Positions 27,601-38,044 of a stretch of 64,000 nt of DNA are shown here, in pieces. Within the stretch, counting starts at the first letter, position 1. Each line of letters begins with the position of its first letter. This DNA is from Prorocentrum cordatum (lineage: Eukaryota > Sar > Dinophyceae > Prorocentrales > Prorocentraceae). A program made the position numbers and the translations under genes. The stretch is taken from the NCBI GenBank assembly GCA_963575745.1, contig CAUYUJ010016487.1:1-64000 (forward strand), in the 5' to 3' direction. The notes beneath the pieces were generated by a model. The model was not told the origin of the DNA, ran no database searches, and saw only the letters and a list, made by a program, of their open reading frames with translations.

Positions 27601-27880
27601 CAAATCCCACCAGTCCTCTGGGCGACAGGTGGTCTGACGAGATTCCTCTTCCCTCTTCCACAACCCCTTCTCCCCCTTCGGGGAGGGGTTTATTATGGTT
27701 CCTTATTAATCTACACCCTCTCCCCCAGGCGACTGGGAGCCAACCAGGGACAATGCGGGCCCCCCCCAACCATCCCTTGTAAAAAGCAATACAAAGCACA
27801 CTCTGCCTCCAAATTCGGAGCATGCGCAGCGAACCCGATGCGGCCTCCCCCCACCATCCCTGTCCAAAAACAATGCAGAG
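27600..27880 (+). repeat. Repeat N plus a fragment of repeat B
   Basis: ATCCCACCAGTCCTCTGGGC GACAGGTGG...CTTCGGGGAGGGG (27600-27690) recurs at 29305-29395. It is followed by CACTCTGCCTCCAAATTCGG AGCATGCGC, which resembles repeat B of the first 3 kb. Confidence 0.5.
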
Positions 27881-28110
27881 TACACTTGGCGGCGGCGGCG
27901 GCGGTGGCTGCGGCGGGGGCAGCGGCTGCGGCAGCTGCGGCGGTGGCGGCGGCGGTGGCGGCGGCGGTGGGGGCGGCGGCGGCGGCGGCGGCGGCGGCGG
28001 CCGCCGTGGCGGCGGCGGCGGCGGCAGCGGTGGCGGCAGCGGCTGCGGCGGCAGCGGCTGCGGCGATTCGGCAGCGGGGGCGACGGCGGCGGCGGCGGCG
28101 GAGGCGGCGG
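27880..28110. repeat. (GGC)n-rich tract
   Basis: GGCGGCGGCGGTGGCTGCGG-type repeats over 230 bp, giving poly-Gly, poly-Ala and poly-Arg frames. Confidence 0.9.
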
Positions 28111-28289
28111 ATTCGCCCCCAGTAGCTGGCCATCCAAAGACGACTGCTGAATATGCTGCGGCTCGGGCCAGTCTCGGGTGCTACGTGTGTGTTGGGAGGG
28201 CGGGTGGGAGTGAGCGAGACGGCTTGCGGGCGGGGAGGGAGTCTTGACCCCTCCCCCTACCCCCTCCCCTGGACCTGGACGGGGGGTTC

Positions 28290-29035
28290 CACGAGGGGTT
28301 GGAGCGTCCAAGATGGCCCAAGATGGCTCCAAGTGGGCCTCCGATGCTCCAAGATGGCCTCCAAGACGGCTCAAGACGGCCGAAGATGCTTCAAGACAAC
28401 TTCCGACACGCCTCCAAGAGGCCCAACGAGGGCCGCAAGACGGTTCCAGGTCCCCTCAAGGACCCCTCAGGACCTCCCCGAAAAGCCAAAATCCTTCCAA
28501 CCACCAGAAGAAATCAACGACTTGCGCATGCTCGCCTTGTCGCTTCCGATGTGCTTCTGAGGCCTCAAGATGGCCCCAAGATGGCCCAAGAAGGCCCCAA
28601 GAGGGGCCTAAAAGGCCCCCAAGATGGCCCCAAGAGCGCTCAAGAGCGCCCCCAGAAGGCCCCAAGAGCGCCCCTAAGAGACGGATCTGAGGGCCCCAGA
28701 AGGGGGACGGAGATAATGGAACCCAGTCTTTTGATCGATAGCCTCCAAGATGGCCCCAAGAGGGCCTCCAAGGTTCCCAAGAGAGCCCAAAGAGGGCCCA
28801 AAGAAAGCTCCAAGAGGGCCCCAAGAGTGCCCCAAGACGGCCTCCAACGCGCCAAAGAGCGCTCCAAGAGAGCCCCAAGAAGCGGTCTGCGGGCTCCTGA
28901 GGGGGGGGGGGGGGGGCTGAGTTGGGGACCCCCCCATCCTTTGATCGATGGTCTCCAAGATGGTCCCAAGAAGCCTTCCAGGATTACCAAGAGGGTTCTA
29001 AGAGGGCCCCCAAAGCTCCCAAAGAGCACCAACAA
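28290..29035 (-). repeat. LGP repeats, minus orientation
   Basis: Two or three partial units of CCCCAAGATGGCC / GCCTCCAAGATGG tracts, each followed by a less periodic stretch with TTTTGATCGATAGCCTCCAA or CCTTTGATCGATGGTCTCCAA. The ORFs across it are low-complexity. Confidence 0.7.
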
Positions 29036-29084
29036 CAACAGCAACAACAACCGCAAGAATACCTCTAGATGGTCCCATGAGTCC

Positions 29085-29305
29085 TCGTCCGCGTCGTCCT
29101 CATCCTACGGGGTGGTAGTCCTCGTCCTCCTCGGCCTCGTCCTCATTCGCGTCCTCGTCCTCGTCGTCCTCCTCCTTCTCCTCCTTCTCCTCCTCCTCCT
29201 CGTCTTCCTCTTGGTCCTAGTCCTCGTCCGCGTCCTTGACCTGATCTAACCCCCATTCTCCTCCTCCTCCTCCTCCTCCTCCTCCTCCTCCTCCTCCTCC
29301 TCATC
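29085..29305. repeat. CTC/CTCGTC microsatellite
   Basis: CTCGTCCTCCTC units followed by (CTC)n at 29255-29303. Confidence 0.85.
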
Positions 29306-29800
29306 CCACCAGCCCTTTGGGCGACAGGTGGCCTAACCAGGGTCCCTTTCCCTTTTCCACATCCCCATTTTCCTTCGGGGAGGGGGTCCCTCCCCTCCCT
29401 GAGGTTTTTCGGAAGGGATCGCGAGGTGTCGGAGGCCCCTTGTTCGGCCATTGGGAGGGCCATTTTCTGCCGCCCCCCACGAGGATCGTGGCCCCCGGGG
29501 GGGGACGCAAATCGAGCACCCCCCTCTTTTTGACCGACTGCCTCCAAGATGGCCCCAAGAGGCCCTCCAGGGCTCCCAAGAGCCCCCCTAAAGGGTCCCA
29601 CGAGCGCCTCAAGAAGCCCAAGAGGGCTCCAAGTGGCCCCGAAAGGCCCCCACGAGGCCCCCGAGCGGCCTCAGAGAGCTCAAGATGACCTCCAAGACGG
29701 CTCAAGGTAGCCCAAGCTGGCTCGATATTGCTCCCATGATGCTCCAAGAGGCCCCAAGACGCTCCAAGACGGCTCCAGATGGCCACAGAGCCTCCCCAGG
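29305..29800. repeat. Repeat N copy 2, then LGP repeat (minus)
   Basis: 29305-29395 matches 27600-27690. From 29530 the GGCCCCAAGA/CTCCAAGATGG tract of the LGP repeat resumes, again preceded by TTTTTGACCGACTGCCTCCA. A tandem pair (GTTTGACCATGCGCGTCTC TTCGACAG / GTTTGACTATGCGTGTCTC GTCGAAA) follows at 29820-29890. Confidence 0.6.
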
Positions 29801-29889
29801 AGGATCAGCATTCCCTCTCTGTTTGACCATGCGCGTCTCTTCGACAGGCCAGCTCCCTTGCTGTTTGACTATGCGTGTCTCGTCGAAAT

Positions 29890-30020
29890 CTCCTGGTTCG
29901 CCCTGGAGGAGCGGGACAGCCACGCGGCCGGCACGCCCTCGGAGAGGCCGCCCAAGCCGACGCCAAGGAGCTCCCCCAGGGCGCGCCCCGTGGCGGAGCA
30001 GAAGCCTGGTGGGGGGTGGC
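29890..30020 (+). CDS. Weak exon candidate beside an R6 element
   Basis: The plus strand reads SWFALEERDSHAAGTPSERP PKPTPRSSPRARPVAEQKP up to a possible donor GCCTG|GTGGGG, 15 nt before an R6 terminus. The minus strand is also open (GDFDETRIVKQQGSWPVEET), so the strand is not settled. Confidence 0.25.
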
Positions 30021-30025
30021 CATGA

Positions 30026-30190
30026 TTGGCGGTGCGCGCAACGGGGCAGGTGGATGGGGGGGGGGTCGTAGGAGGCGACCTGTTAGAAGGCGCCAACCCT
30101 TCATTTATAGGTAAGGCCCGCGCGTTCGAAGAAGCAGGATGTTTCTAAGATGCGCGCCCCTCTCTCCATACCCCCTGCGCGTGGCTGACA
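30026..30190. mobile_element. R6 inverted-repeat element
   Basis: Left terminus TTGGCGGTGCGCGCAACGGGG; the right terminus, inverted, reads AGCCACGCGCAGGGGG. Internal TTAGAAGGCGCC, CGCGTTCGAAGAAGC and TTTCTAAGATGCGC match the family. A shortened relative with CCTTCTCAGAAGGC palindromes lies at 30345-30490. Confidence 0.65.
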
Positions 30191-30499
30191 TGACCAAGAC
30201 TGGGCGCAAAGACGCCGGCGACGACCTTCCCAACGCATTGCGCACTTCGATCCGAAAAGTGTTCGTCGGTTTGGGCCTCTGCGGTCCTCGCCGGGCCCCC
30301 GGACCATGAAAAAGGACTCGGGGTGCAATGCCAGCTGGGAATCAGCGGCGAGCCCGGGTGAGAAGTGAGAACGGGCGGGCCTTCTCAGAAGGCTCGGAGG
30401 CCCCCTGGCCTTCTGGGCACGCTTCTGAGCTTTCCCGCAGGAAACTTCTCAGAAGGCGCGAGGGCTTCTGAGAAGCCCTGCCGCTTTCCGAACAAGTTG

Positions 30500-31990
30500 T
30501 TTGTCCAAGGGCACTTAACTCCGCGATTCGCGCTGCGCGGAGCGCGAAAAACTTCGCGCTCTCGCGCCACTCGCCAGGGGGACAAGGGCGTTTTCCCCGC
30601 CGCAGCGCTCGCGCACAATCATCCATCCACCATGTCAGACGTCCAATCGCGGGCCGAGCCATGCATGCAGGGCGGAGGAGCGGAGACGCAGCAAAGAAAA
30701 ACCAGAAAAGTACAAAGGAGCTGCGGCGGGTACTTTGCACGAGGAGCCCGTTGCCCCAGGGGGTGCGTTCTCCCATCGTCGGACCTCGCGATTCGAGCGA
30801 ATGGCCACTCCAGCGCGATTCCGAACCACCACTGCCCCCAACCAAGCGAAAGGCCCAACCCAACCACAGCAGCAAAGCAGACGCACAAGACGGGGCATGC
30901 CCCACAAAAGCGAAGAAACAACAAAAAGAGAAAAGCCTAGGCGCACAGGTGCTTCGAACAACGTCGGGAACCTGGTGCGGGGAGGCAAGGCGAGGGCTGA
31001 CGACGGTTGCGCGGCGCCGCAGATGCCTCGAATTTCGTTGGGGATCCGGCGCGGGGAGGGGGGGGGGCAGAGGCTCTCGGGAACAGAGCGTTCTTGGCAC
31101 CACATGCCGTTTGCGAGCATGCGTGCTGCTTCCGACCTGCCCGAGGCAACTGGCCAGCTCAAAGCCACGATCTGCTCCCCAAACTCGGAGACCGACCGCC
31201 GAAGGACGCTCGGTCGGGGAACCGCTTGCCAGGCTCTGCGCGGCAGGGGGCGGCGGGCGGGGTGGCGGCGGAGCGGCGCGCGGGGCGAGGGGCCGCGAGG
31301 AGGGCGGCGGGCCGCCCCCCGCTCTGCCCGCCGGCCGCAGGACAGCAGACAGAACGCAGGCAAGGGCACGAGAAAGAGGGGCGGCGAGCAACATGGATGG
31401 GGCAGGAAGAGGAGAGACAAGGGACAACGACAAGCGAGGGGGCAGAGAACAGCAGGATGAGCAGACCAAGGGAAACGCGGAGAGCCGCAGACCGAGGACC
31501 AGGAGGGCTACGAGACCGACGGCGGCGACGGGGGGAGCCGACGGCGGCGACGGGGGGAGCCGACGGCGGGGCGATGGAGGAGAACAGGCAGCAAAGGAAG
31601 AGAACGGGAACGACAAGGAAATAAAGGGAAAGCAAGGAAAGGAAGGCGGGCGAAGGTCTGTGCTCATGACACACTCCGCCGAGCCTGGGGGGGCCATGGC
31701 TGACCTTGAGTTGGCCAGGACACAACGTCCAACGACAAAACGTGCCGACCAGTCAGCCAACATCACAACAGGCACAAGGGTTGCAAACGACACGCATGAG
31801 CAGGGGACTCGGGGAAGCGGGCTAGGGGACAACAAGAAAAAACAAGGAACAAAGATGGCGGGCGGCTCTCGGGAGGGCGGGAGGCGCAGGCGGAATGGGG
31901 GGGGGATCGCGCCGAGCAGCGGCAACAAGACGGAGGGACCGTAGCGCTTAGAGAAATTTGGGGCGATAGCGAGACAGTTGCCTCAACCGC
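30500..31990. other. GC-rich region with long but unsupported open frames
   Basis: Long frames exist on both strands (over 400 codons each), but composition is Arg/Gly/Pro- or Ser/Pro-rich and neither strand shows domain-like sequence. A short plus-strand stretch (MPFASMRAASDLPEATGQLK, 31104-31163) and a minus-strand stretch near 31680 (AMAPPGSAECVMSTDL) are the only protein-like bits. No gene is called. Confidence 0.35.
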
Positions 31991-32439
31991 GCCTTGACCG
32001 AAAATTCCCCAAAGTTCCCTTGGGCTGGTGGGCCCGTCCGAATGGCGTTGTGGGCAGCCATAAGTCAATCTATCTGAGCACGCCCCACCTGGAACAGGCA
32101 TCGGTAGCACACACTTAAAAGGCCACAGGGCCTACCGCATGCCCTGCCGCAGGCGCTGCCTTCTATATTTCTTACATGTAATGAGTTACACACTTTCGTG
32201 TTTTTTTACGCTGACGTTCACACGACTGCGAGAACCTGCGTTGCCAATGGGTCTTGAGCACAGTGCATAGGGCGCTCCTGCAGGATCGAGCTTCAACTGG
32301 AGATGTAGATAGGCGGGGGCACGTGAGGGCGGAGGTGGAAGAGGGTTGCACTGGAGAGGTGGAGGCGTGATGTTGGAGACAGGTGGGTGGAGCGGGATAA
32401 GTTGGAGGTCGCGGTGAAAGGGTTACTAGCACTTTACAC

Positions 32440-33300
32440 GCGGGCAAGTTCAATCAAAGGCCGACGGCTCTTTCGAGTCGGCTGGAGACCAATGGGGATG
32501 TTGGAGAAGCAGAAGCAAAAATCATTCGCGTAGGCTCACATCCGTGGAACGTGTCCTGCCAGCTTCACTCTCATCCATCTCAAAACTGGGCCCAAGGCCT
32601 ACGCGGACAATAACATCGATGCAGGACCACCGTGCCGAACCCCTTCTAGCAACCACAGCTTCTAAACGTGACGCCGTGACGCCCCAAAGAAAATCGTCAC
32701 CACCATATTGCCTCTGTTCAGCTCCTCGTGAAAGCCGCGAACTTCGTCTGGGACACGCGTCGCCGAGGAACTGCAAAGAGCCACGCTACGATCAATGAGG
32801 GGAAAGCTGCCTTGACGTCAATGAAGGGGATCCCAGAGCAGCCCCCTCCACTCGGCATCTGGCGGAGCCCCCACCATTCGACCTCGACAACGTTGTCCAA
32901 GGGCACATTCCCAAGAACGCTCCCGCACTGGATCGGGGCGATCGTAGTCCGTGAAACCATGTGCAAGCCGATCGAGAAAACATCACTGTATGTTCGCGGC
33001 GGTGCTCTAAGGTGATGGGTCGGGGCTTACCACGGGCACGAAACGGCTCAACGGGGTCCATTCTTCCTTGAAGTCTTTCGATAAGGAACACAAGCGACCT
33101 CTCCCCCATTCCCATGCTCGCAGAAACCGTCCCTCCAGAGGCACGGTACATCTCATACTCCGCCACCATTCTCCGAGGCACGAAATGGAGTGCACTCAAG
33201 TCCCCAATGTCCTCTGTTCCCTGTGCTCCATACTCTGGGGCTCAAGGATTCTGACGGCTGGGGCCCAAAATTCTCAAAGTCCCAGCGCGTTCCCGCGCGT
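32440..33300 (-). pseudogene. Non-LTR retrotransposon reverse transcriptase, decayed
   Basis: Across frameshifts and stops the minus strand reads the ordered RT landmarks: RGKPRPITLEH near 33030, VPLDNVVEVEWWG and GIPFIDVKAAFPSLIVAWLF near 32860-32920, LLEGVRHGGPASMLLSA near 32620 (compare GVRQGCP), GPVLRWM, and AYANDF near 32530 (catalytic YADD changed to YAND). At least one frameshift (about 32758) and three stops interrupt it. It is the RT part of a LINE-type element common in dinoflagellate genomes; it cannot be active as read. Confidence 0.7.
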
Positions 33301-33324
33301 TCCTCGAGTGCCCGCGTGACTTGT

Positions 33325-33965
33325 CCAGAAGCTCAAAGGGCACCAGGACGGGCCAAGGGGCCCCCCCAAAGCGCCCAACAAGTTCCAAGAGGCCTCCAAA
33401 CAGCCCAAAAACGCTCCAAGACGCCTAAGATGGCCCCGAGACGGCCCAAGAGCCCCCCCTCAAAAAAAAACCAAGAGCGTTCCAAGAGGGCACCCCAAGA
33501 GGGTCCAAAGAGGCAAACAGCATGTATCCCCCTTGTATGTTTCTATGTGTTTCGCGTGCTCGCGTTTTCGGGCTCCCGACGCTCCAAGACGGCCCCAGAA
33601 ACTCCCCAAACTGCCCCAAGACGGCCCAAGAGGCACCCAAGAGGGCTCGAACGAGTGTCCAAGAGGGCCCCAAACGGCCCAAGAGGCGCCCAAGAGGCGC
33701 CCAAGAGGCGCCTAAAACGGCCCTAAGAGGGGCCCAAGAGGGGGAACACGAAACGACCATTCGAGCCTTCCGCCCAAAACGCGCGCACCAGGAGGCCCCA
33801 CGAGGCCCCAAAAAGAGCCCACGACGCCCCCCCTAGAGGCCCCGCGAGGCCACCAAGAGGCCCAAAAACAGACCCCAAGAAACCTCCAAACGGCCCCCAG
33901 GAGGCATCAAAATTGCCCCTAAGAGGCCCCGAGAGGCCTCCCAAGATGTCCAAACAAGCATCCAA
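33325..33965 (-). repeat. LGP repeat inserted in the RT pseudogene
   Basis: On the minus strand it has the GGCGGAAGGCTCGAATGGTCG...CGTGTTCCCCCTC block (33735-33775) and the GCGTCGGGAGCCCGAAAACGC block (33555-33590), with GGGCC/TCTT tracts around them. It separates two parts of one reverse transcriptase, so it inserted after the LINE did. Confidence 0.75.
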
Positions 33966-34345
33966 CAGGCCTCTAACCCACAACCCAGGCACGGTGGCAA
34001 CTTCAAAGATAATATCAGCAGCTCCCCCCGCCGCCCAACACCCATAAACGATCCCGTCCTCCTCAAGGGCAGAGTGGTGTTTGTGACAAACCCGTTCTGC
34101 AAAACGGAATCAATGTCCAAGCGCCGAGAAACAGTCTCAAATTGTATGGGCTGTGCCTGCTCCAAGATCCCTGACCCGAGAGAACGATCGGGTTCATGAT
34201 GCGCGAAAACTTGCTCCCAATGGGCTTTGCGAGCAGCAGCCGACGCATCGGGGGAATAGCAAGCATTGCCGATTGCCGTCGGGGTCCAGGATCACAGAAA
34301 GCTCATACCGCCTACGTATCTTAGCCCAAGCCCGTCGCAGGTGTT
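33966..34345 (-). pseudogene. N-terminal RT segment of the same decayed LINE
   Basis: The minus strand reads AHWEQVFAHHEPDRSLGSGI LEQAQP in one frame and DGIVYGCWAAGGAADIIFEV in another. These fit the linker (HW..VF) and the PDG(I/V)xY...W motif that start LINE reverse transcriptases. Order and strand place it immediately upstream of the RT remains at 32440-33300, with the LGP repeat between. Confidence 0.6.
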
Positions 34346-34499
34346 GGATCCGTGCCATCCTTTTCCTCTTCGCCTTGTCCTCCTCCTCCTCCTCCTTCTC
34401 CCATCCGTCTAAAGCCGCTCAACCGCTTCATACCAAGAATCGTTCGATGCCTGAACCAGATCAACCAAACCAGCAACATTCGAGCAACGTCCCCTTTCA

Positions 34500-34667
34500 C
34501 TCAAGTTCAAAATGCCGAAGCTGCTGGTGGTATGCCCCCAGGGCGAAGAGGAGTATGAGGGATCGGTGCCGAACCGCGAAGCGCGGATCGCTTCGCGCCC
34601 GCGAAGGCGCCCACTTCCCCCCCTCGCTCGCCGCCACGGGGAAGAACACCAGCATAAACATGAACTT
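34500..34667 (-). CDS. Exon candidate next to a foldback element
   Basis: The minus strand reads LPKFMFMLVFFPVAASEGGK, WAPSRARSDPRFAVRHRSLI and LLFALGAYHQQLRHFELE then a stop. Its upstream edge abuts the inverted-repeat element at 34668. The plus strand is open too (MPKLLVVCPQGEEEYEGS), so confidence is low. Confidence 0.3.
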
Positions 34668-34800
34668 TGGGAGCTCCGCGCGGTTCCTCGGATCGGCCCC
34701 GGAGTCTCCCATCCCTGTCGCGCGGGGCGCGCCAGGGGCGCCGCCAGGAGCGCCGTCAGGGGTGCCCGACGCCGATCCAAGAAACCTGCGCAGGCCTCCG
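34668..34800. mobile_element. Foldback element, CGCGCGG..TC.CGGATCGG termini
   Basis: Left GAGCTCCGCGCGGTTCCTCG GATCGG; the inverted right end reads GGCCTGCGCAGGTTTCTTGG ATCGG. The G/C-rich interior (GGCGCGCCAGGGGCGCCGCC) resembles 40106-40256. Confidence 0.55.
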
Positions 34801-34861
34801 AGGGACTCGGCAGAAGCGTCGATGTCGATCTTCCCAGAAACCCAGGCGTTGTTCTGTTTTC

Positions 34862-35012
34862 CACGATGGGCAAGTCTGCCTCGTTTCGGGTCCCGGGACC
34901 CTCACGGATCGATCCAGCTCGAAACATGCGGCAGAAAGATGTGAGGTCCAGGGCTCTGGTCGAGTGCTCGTGCGATGTCGCAACTTGGTCGGGACGTCGG
35001 ATCTCATGGCTG
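34862..35012 (+). mobile_element. R5 interspersed repeat, inverted copy
   Basis: GCGGCAGAAAGATGTGAGGT CCAGGGCTCTGGTCG, CGATGTCGCAAC and GGGACGTCGGATCTCA match the 25212 copy. It abuts the PAS-like exon. Confidence 0.6.
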
Positions 35013-35251
35013 GTCATCGTCCATCTTGGACACCGTCACTTCGTGGAACATCCTCGCGCGCGAATCGACGACGGCCAGCGTGCACTGTGACCAAGCTCGG
35101 CGCCGACAAGATCCCGCGACAGCTTGGCCCTGGCCGCCGTGCTTCTTCCCTCGAGAGCCGGCGCTGGCCCCCACGATGGGGCAGCCCGTCAGCGCCGGGT
35201 CCATGACGAGCACCTGCTCCTCCATGTCGGCCACGAGCCTGGGGCCCAGGT
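35013..35251 (-). CDS. PAS-like domain exon
   Basis: After a possible acceptor GGGCCCCAG| the minus strand reads LVADMEEQVLVMDPALTGCP and IVGASAGSRG, then a basic insert, then QCTLAVVDSRARMFHEVTVS KMDDDQP and a stop. VLVMDP.LTGCPIVGASAG resembles the first strand and hairpin of PAS/LOV sensor domains (VIxDPxxPxxPIVFAS..F). The expected GYxxxEhxGxNCRFL part is absent, so either an intron interrupts it or the resemblance is partial. PAS domains bind ligands or cofactors and sense light or redox. Confidence 0.35.
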
Positions 35252-35262
35252 AGGAAGGCACC

Positions 35263-35406
35263 AGCTATACACCAACACCGATCCTGGCCCAGGATCGCCC
35301 TGGGCCCAGGATCGGTGCATACGCCCTCCTGCCCTGCGCAAGAAGGCATATACACCGATCCTGGGCCCAGGCCGATCCTGGGCCCAGGATCGGCGTTGGT
35401 GTATAG
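35263..35406. mobile_element. Foldback of CCGATCCTGGGCCCAGGATCGG palindromes
   Basis: CTATACACCAACACCGATCC TGG at the left is the inverse of CCAGGATCGGCGTTGGTGTA TAG at the right. The interior is made of nested GATCCTGGGCCCAGGATC palindromes. It lies a few bases upstream of the PAS-like exon's acceptor. Confidence 0.75.
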
Positions 35407-35609
35407 TGGGTGCCCCCCGACCAGGTCTCCGACGGCTCGGCTCCTGCTCCGGCCGTCCAGCAGCCCTGCCTCGGCCTCGGGCCTGGGGGCCCGCTGCCGG
35501 GCCCGCGGGGAGAGCTGGCCCCGGGGGGGCGGGGGCGCCGGGACCTCTGCTGCCGCGCATTCGGAAAATCACGCCGTCGGGTGTCTGGGGGGGGGGGGGC
35601 AGGAGAGCC

Positions 35610-35830
35610 CAGAATGGAATCGACAAGTCGGATCGGCGATCTAAGTGAAATGGGATCGGCGGAACTCGGCAGCCGAGCCGGGAAAAGCCGAACGGGCGGA
35701 AATCGGGGGCCGGTGGGCCTCCACTGAGAGAAATCGGAGCCAAGACTCGGCATCCGACGTCGAATCGACTCGCAGTCGGAAGCCATCGAAATCGAATCGA
35801 GTCGAATCGGAGGAATCGAAATGAGCCCCG
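35610..35830 (+). repeat. Interspersed AATCGG-rich repeat, copy 1
   Basis: GATCGGCGATC, GGCGGAAATCGG, GTGGGCCTC, GGAAGCCATCG.AATCGAATCG and GGAGGAATCGAAA recur in the same order at 46485-46720. Confidence 0.6.
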
Positions 35831-35969
35831 GGGGGGGCGGCGCCGGCGGGCGCGCGGCGCGCGTCGCAGCCCAGGCGGGGGGATGCCGCAGGTCGCATGT
35901 TGTGGTCGGGCGGGCGGGCGGGGGGGAGTATTATAGGGCGCCCGCGGAGTGGGAGAGGAGGAGGGCGGC

Positions 35970-36480
35970 AAGCGGAGGCCATGCAGGTCTTCGTGGGCAG
36001 CGTAGGGCCGATTCGCGCGGCGACGGCGCGCGCAAAGGTCTTTGACACGGCGCCGATGGTTCCACCTCGAATCGATCGCGGCCTCGATCGTTCGAGGTTC
36101 GATTCCGTCGGGTCCAGTGGCGTCACCGTGTCCCTCGGTGCTTCAGCGTCGCAGAATTCAACCTTGAACGCCTTCGCGGGCGTCGCCCCCGCGCGCCATC
36201 GCCGCAAGACCCGACCCCAGGGGGGGTAAAACCATACAGCAGACGCAAGCGATAGGAAATCTTGCCACGTCTGAAGAAACCCAGGGGCACGTGTGTCGTC
36301 GCCATCCTCGAGTGCTCCAGGGCCACCGGGGCCATCCGGGCAAGAGAACCTTCTGTGGTGCACCTGCTGGCAGCCTTGTTTCTCATTTGGCGTATATGCT
36401 GTATCCTTGCCTACTATACCGGGTCTCTCCAGGAGTGCGCATTGACCAGAATCTCGGGGCGGATGCGAGGGTTGAAGAAG
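35970..36480 (-). CDS. Weak coding candidate
   Basis: The minus strand stays open and reads GALEDGDDTRAPGFLQTWQD, FLSLASAVWFYPPWGRVLRR and TPAKAFKVEFCDAEAPRDTV. Composition is protein-like, but the frame continues into repeat-rich sequence. No splice sites were confirmed and no family recognised. Confidence 0.3.
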
Positions 36481-36744
36481 GAGCAGCCAGAATCGACCCG
36501 ATAAACCGCATCGCATCGAAATGTGCGTCGGGTCGTGCCGCGTCGGCATGGACCTGGAATTCAAAGTGAAATGGAGCCCCCCCACTGGCAATTCGATTTC
36601 GGTGTCGTGTTCGTGTCGTGCATCGTGCGTGCGTGCGAGGCGAAGCTGCGTGAGCGGGCGGGAGGACTGAACCAGCCGTGGCTAGGGCAAAAATTAGCTC
36701 AATGACTCTAAGCCTCCTAGTTGGCCGGCGGTGGCTCGGGGATG

Positions 36745-36995
36745 TACCGCGGGTGTTCCGTGGTGTCCCGTGGCGCGGTGTGCCATGGTGTCCCGTTGCG
36801 TCACGTGTAGTCCCGTGGTGCAGGGTCCCGTGGTGTCCCGTGGTGTCCCGTGAGGTCGATTGTGAGATCGATCGAGAAATCGATAGTGAGATCTATGGTG
36901 AGGTCGACTGTGAGATCCATAAATAGTAAGATCGATCGAGAAAGATCGATAGTGAGATCGATAAGTGAATCGACAAAAATGTCGATAGATAGATA
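36745..36995. repeat. GGTGTCCCGT minisatellite, then GATCGATCGAGAAA repeats
   Basis: About ten GGTGTCCCGT-like units are followed by about 140 bp of GTGAGATCGATCGAGAAATC units ending in GATAGATAGATAG. Confidence 0.85.
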
Positions 36996-37124
36996 GATGG
37001 CAAAACAGGTGCTCCGTGGTGCCCAACTTGTTTCCGCCGAATCCGATCCGACCCCAATCGCACACCGAAAGCTGAACTCCCACTCCCACTTATCACCCGA
37101 AGAGTGGTCGCATAGTCATGGTTT

Positions 37125-37262
37125 TCAATGCTCGGCCCACCCAAGAGGTCCCGACCACTTCCCCCGGGCCAGTTTTTCGCCATGGGAAATCTGTTGGTGA
37201 GGCCCCTCAGACCCAAATCGAAAAAAAACGGCTGGAAAAACAATCGTACCGTCTGAGATCTG
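37125..37262 (-). repeat. R3 interspersed repeat
   Basis: AAGAGGTCCCGACCACTTCC CCCGGGCCAGTTTTTCGCC followed by GTGAGGCCCCTCAGACCCAA ATCGA follows the family order. Confidence 0.65.
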
Positions 37263-37554
37263 GGCAGCAGCGCCACGCAAACATCGAGCCTCACCTAGAT
37301 TTCACCCGAAGATTGGAACCGAGCCGGACCGAGCCTACGCGGAGTCGGCGCCAGGTTGGACCGAACGAGCCGACAACGAACCCTTTGCAGAACGAATAGC
37401 GGCATGAGCATCTTCTGGGACGCACCAAGACATACTAGTACGATGTGCCTCTGATACAGACGCACGTCCGAGCCGAAAATAGAATAGCACGAAATATGGT
37501 AGTAGATTATTTCCCGAACGGTGTATGGCCGAAAAGCACCCGCCACAGAGCTTA

Positions 37555-37745
37555 TACTAGCATGTTGCCAAGCGTGCCCGTCGCCCTTGCGTGGCCGACG
37601 CGCACACAGTATCAGCTTGCTCGGGTGAGGCCGATCTTCCCCTCCTCCGGAGAGCCTCCCTGCGAAGCGGTGGGCCTTCATGATGGCGTCGTCGGCCGCC
37701 ATCCGGGAAGACGCTAGGGACCAGCGCGCTCCCCCCTCCGCAGGA
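37555..37745 (-). CDS. Weak exon candidate
   Basis: The minus strand reads SLASSRMAADDAIMKAHRFA GRLSGGGEDRPHPSKLILCA and RRPRKGDGHAWQHA. Protein-like but without confirmed boundaries or family. Confidence 0.3.
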
Positions 37746-38044
37746 CCAGCCAGTGCCGGATCGGATCGCCGCGTGCGTCGGTTCGGGCCCCTGGCACGGG
37801 ATCGAGATCGAGTCGGATCGGCCGCGCAGAGATGCACGACCGCGCCCTGCTGAAGCACCTGACCGTGGCGGACCGCTGGAGGATGGACACCCAGCCGATG
37901 GGATGTTGTTTCCCAAGCGTCCTTCGGGTCCCCGTTTTGAAGAGTTAGCGCCCACGTTCACTCCTCTCTCCTCCCCCCCTCCTCCCAGCTCCCATCGTTT
38001 TCCCTCTGCTCTCCGCACGTCAATGTCGGCATACAACTCATCCG

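Noticed and set aside
30342-31928. Long ORFs on both strands (528 and 427 codons)
   Set aside because: Overlapping opposite-strand frames with Ser/Pro or Arg/Gly bias and no domain-like stretch; stops are rare in such GC-rich DNA by chance.
36020-36125. tRNA-like T loop (GGTTCGATTCC)
   Set aside because: The flanking bases do not pair into a T stem and no acceptor stem fits.
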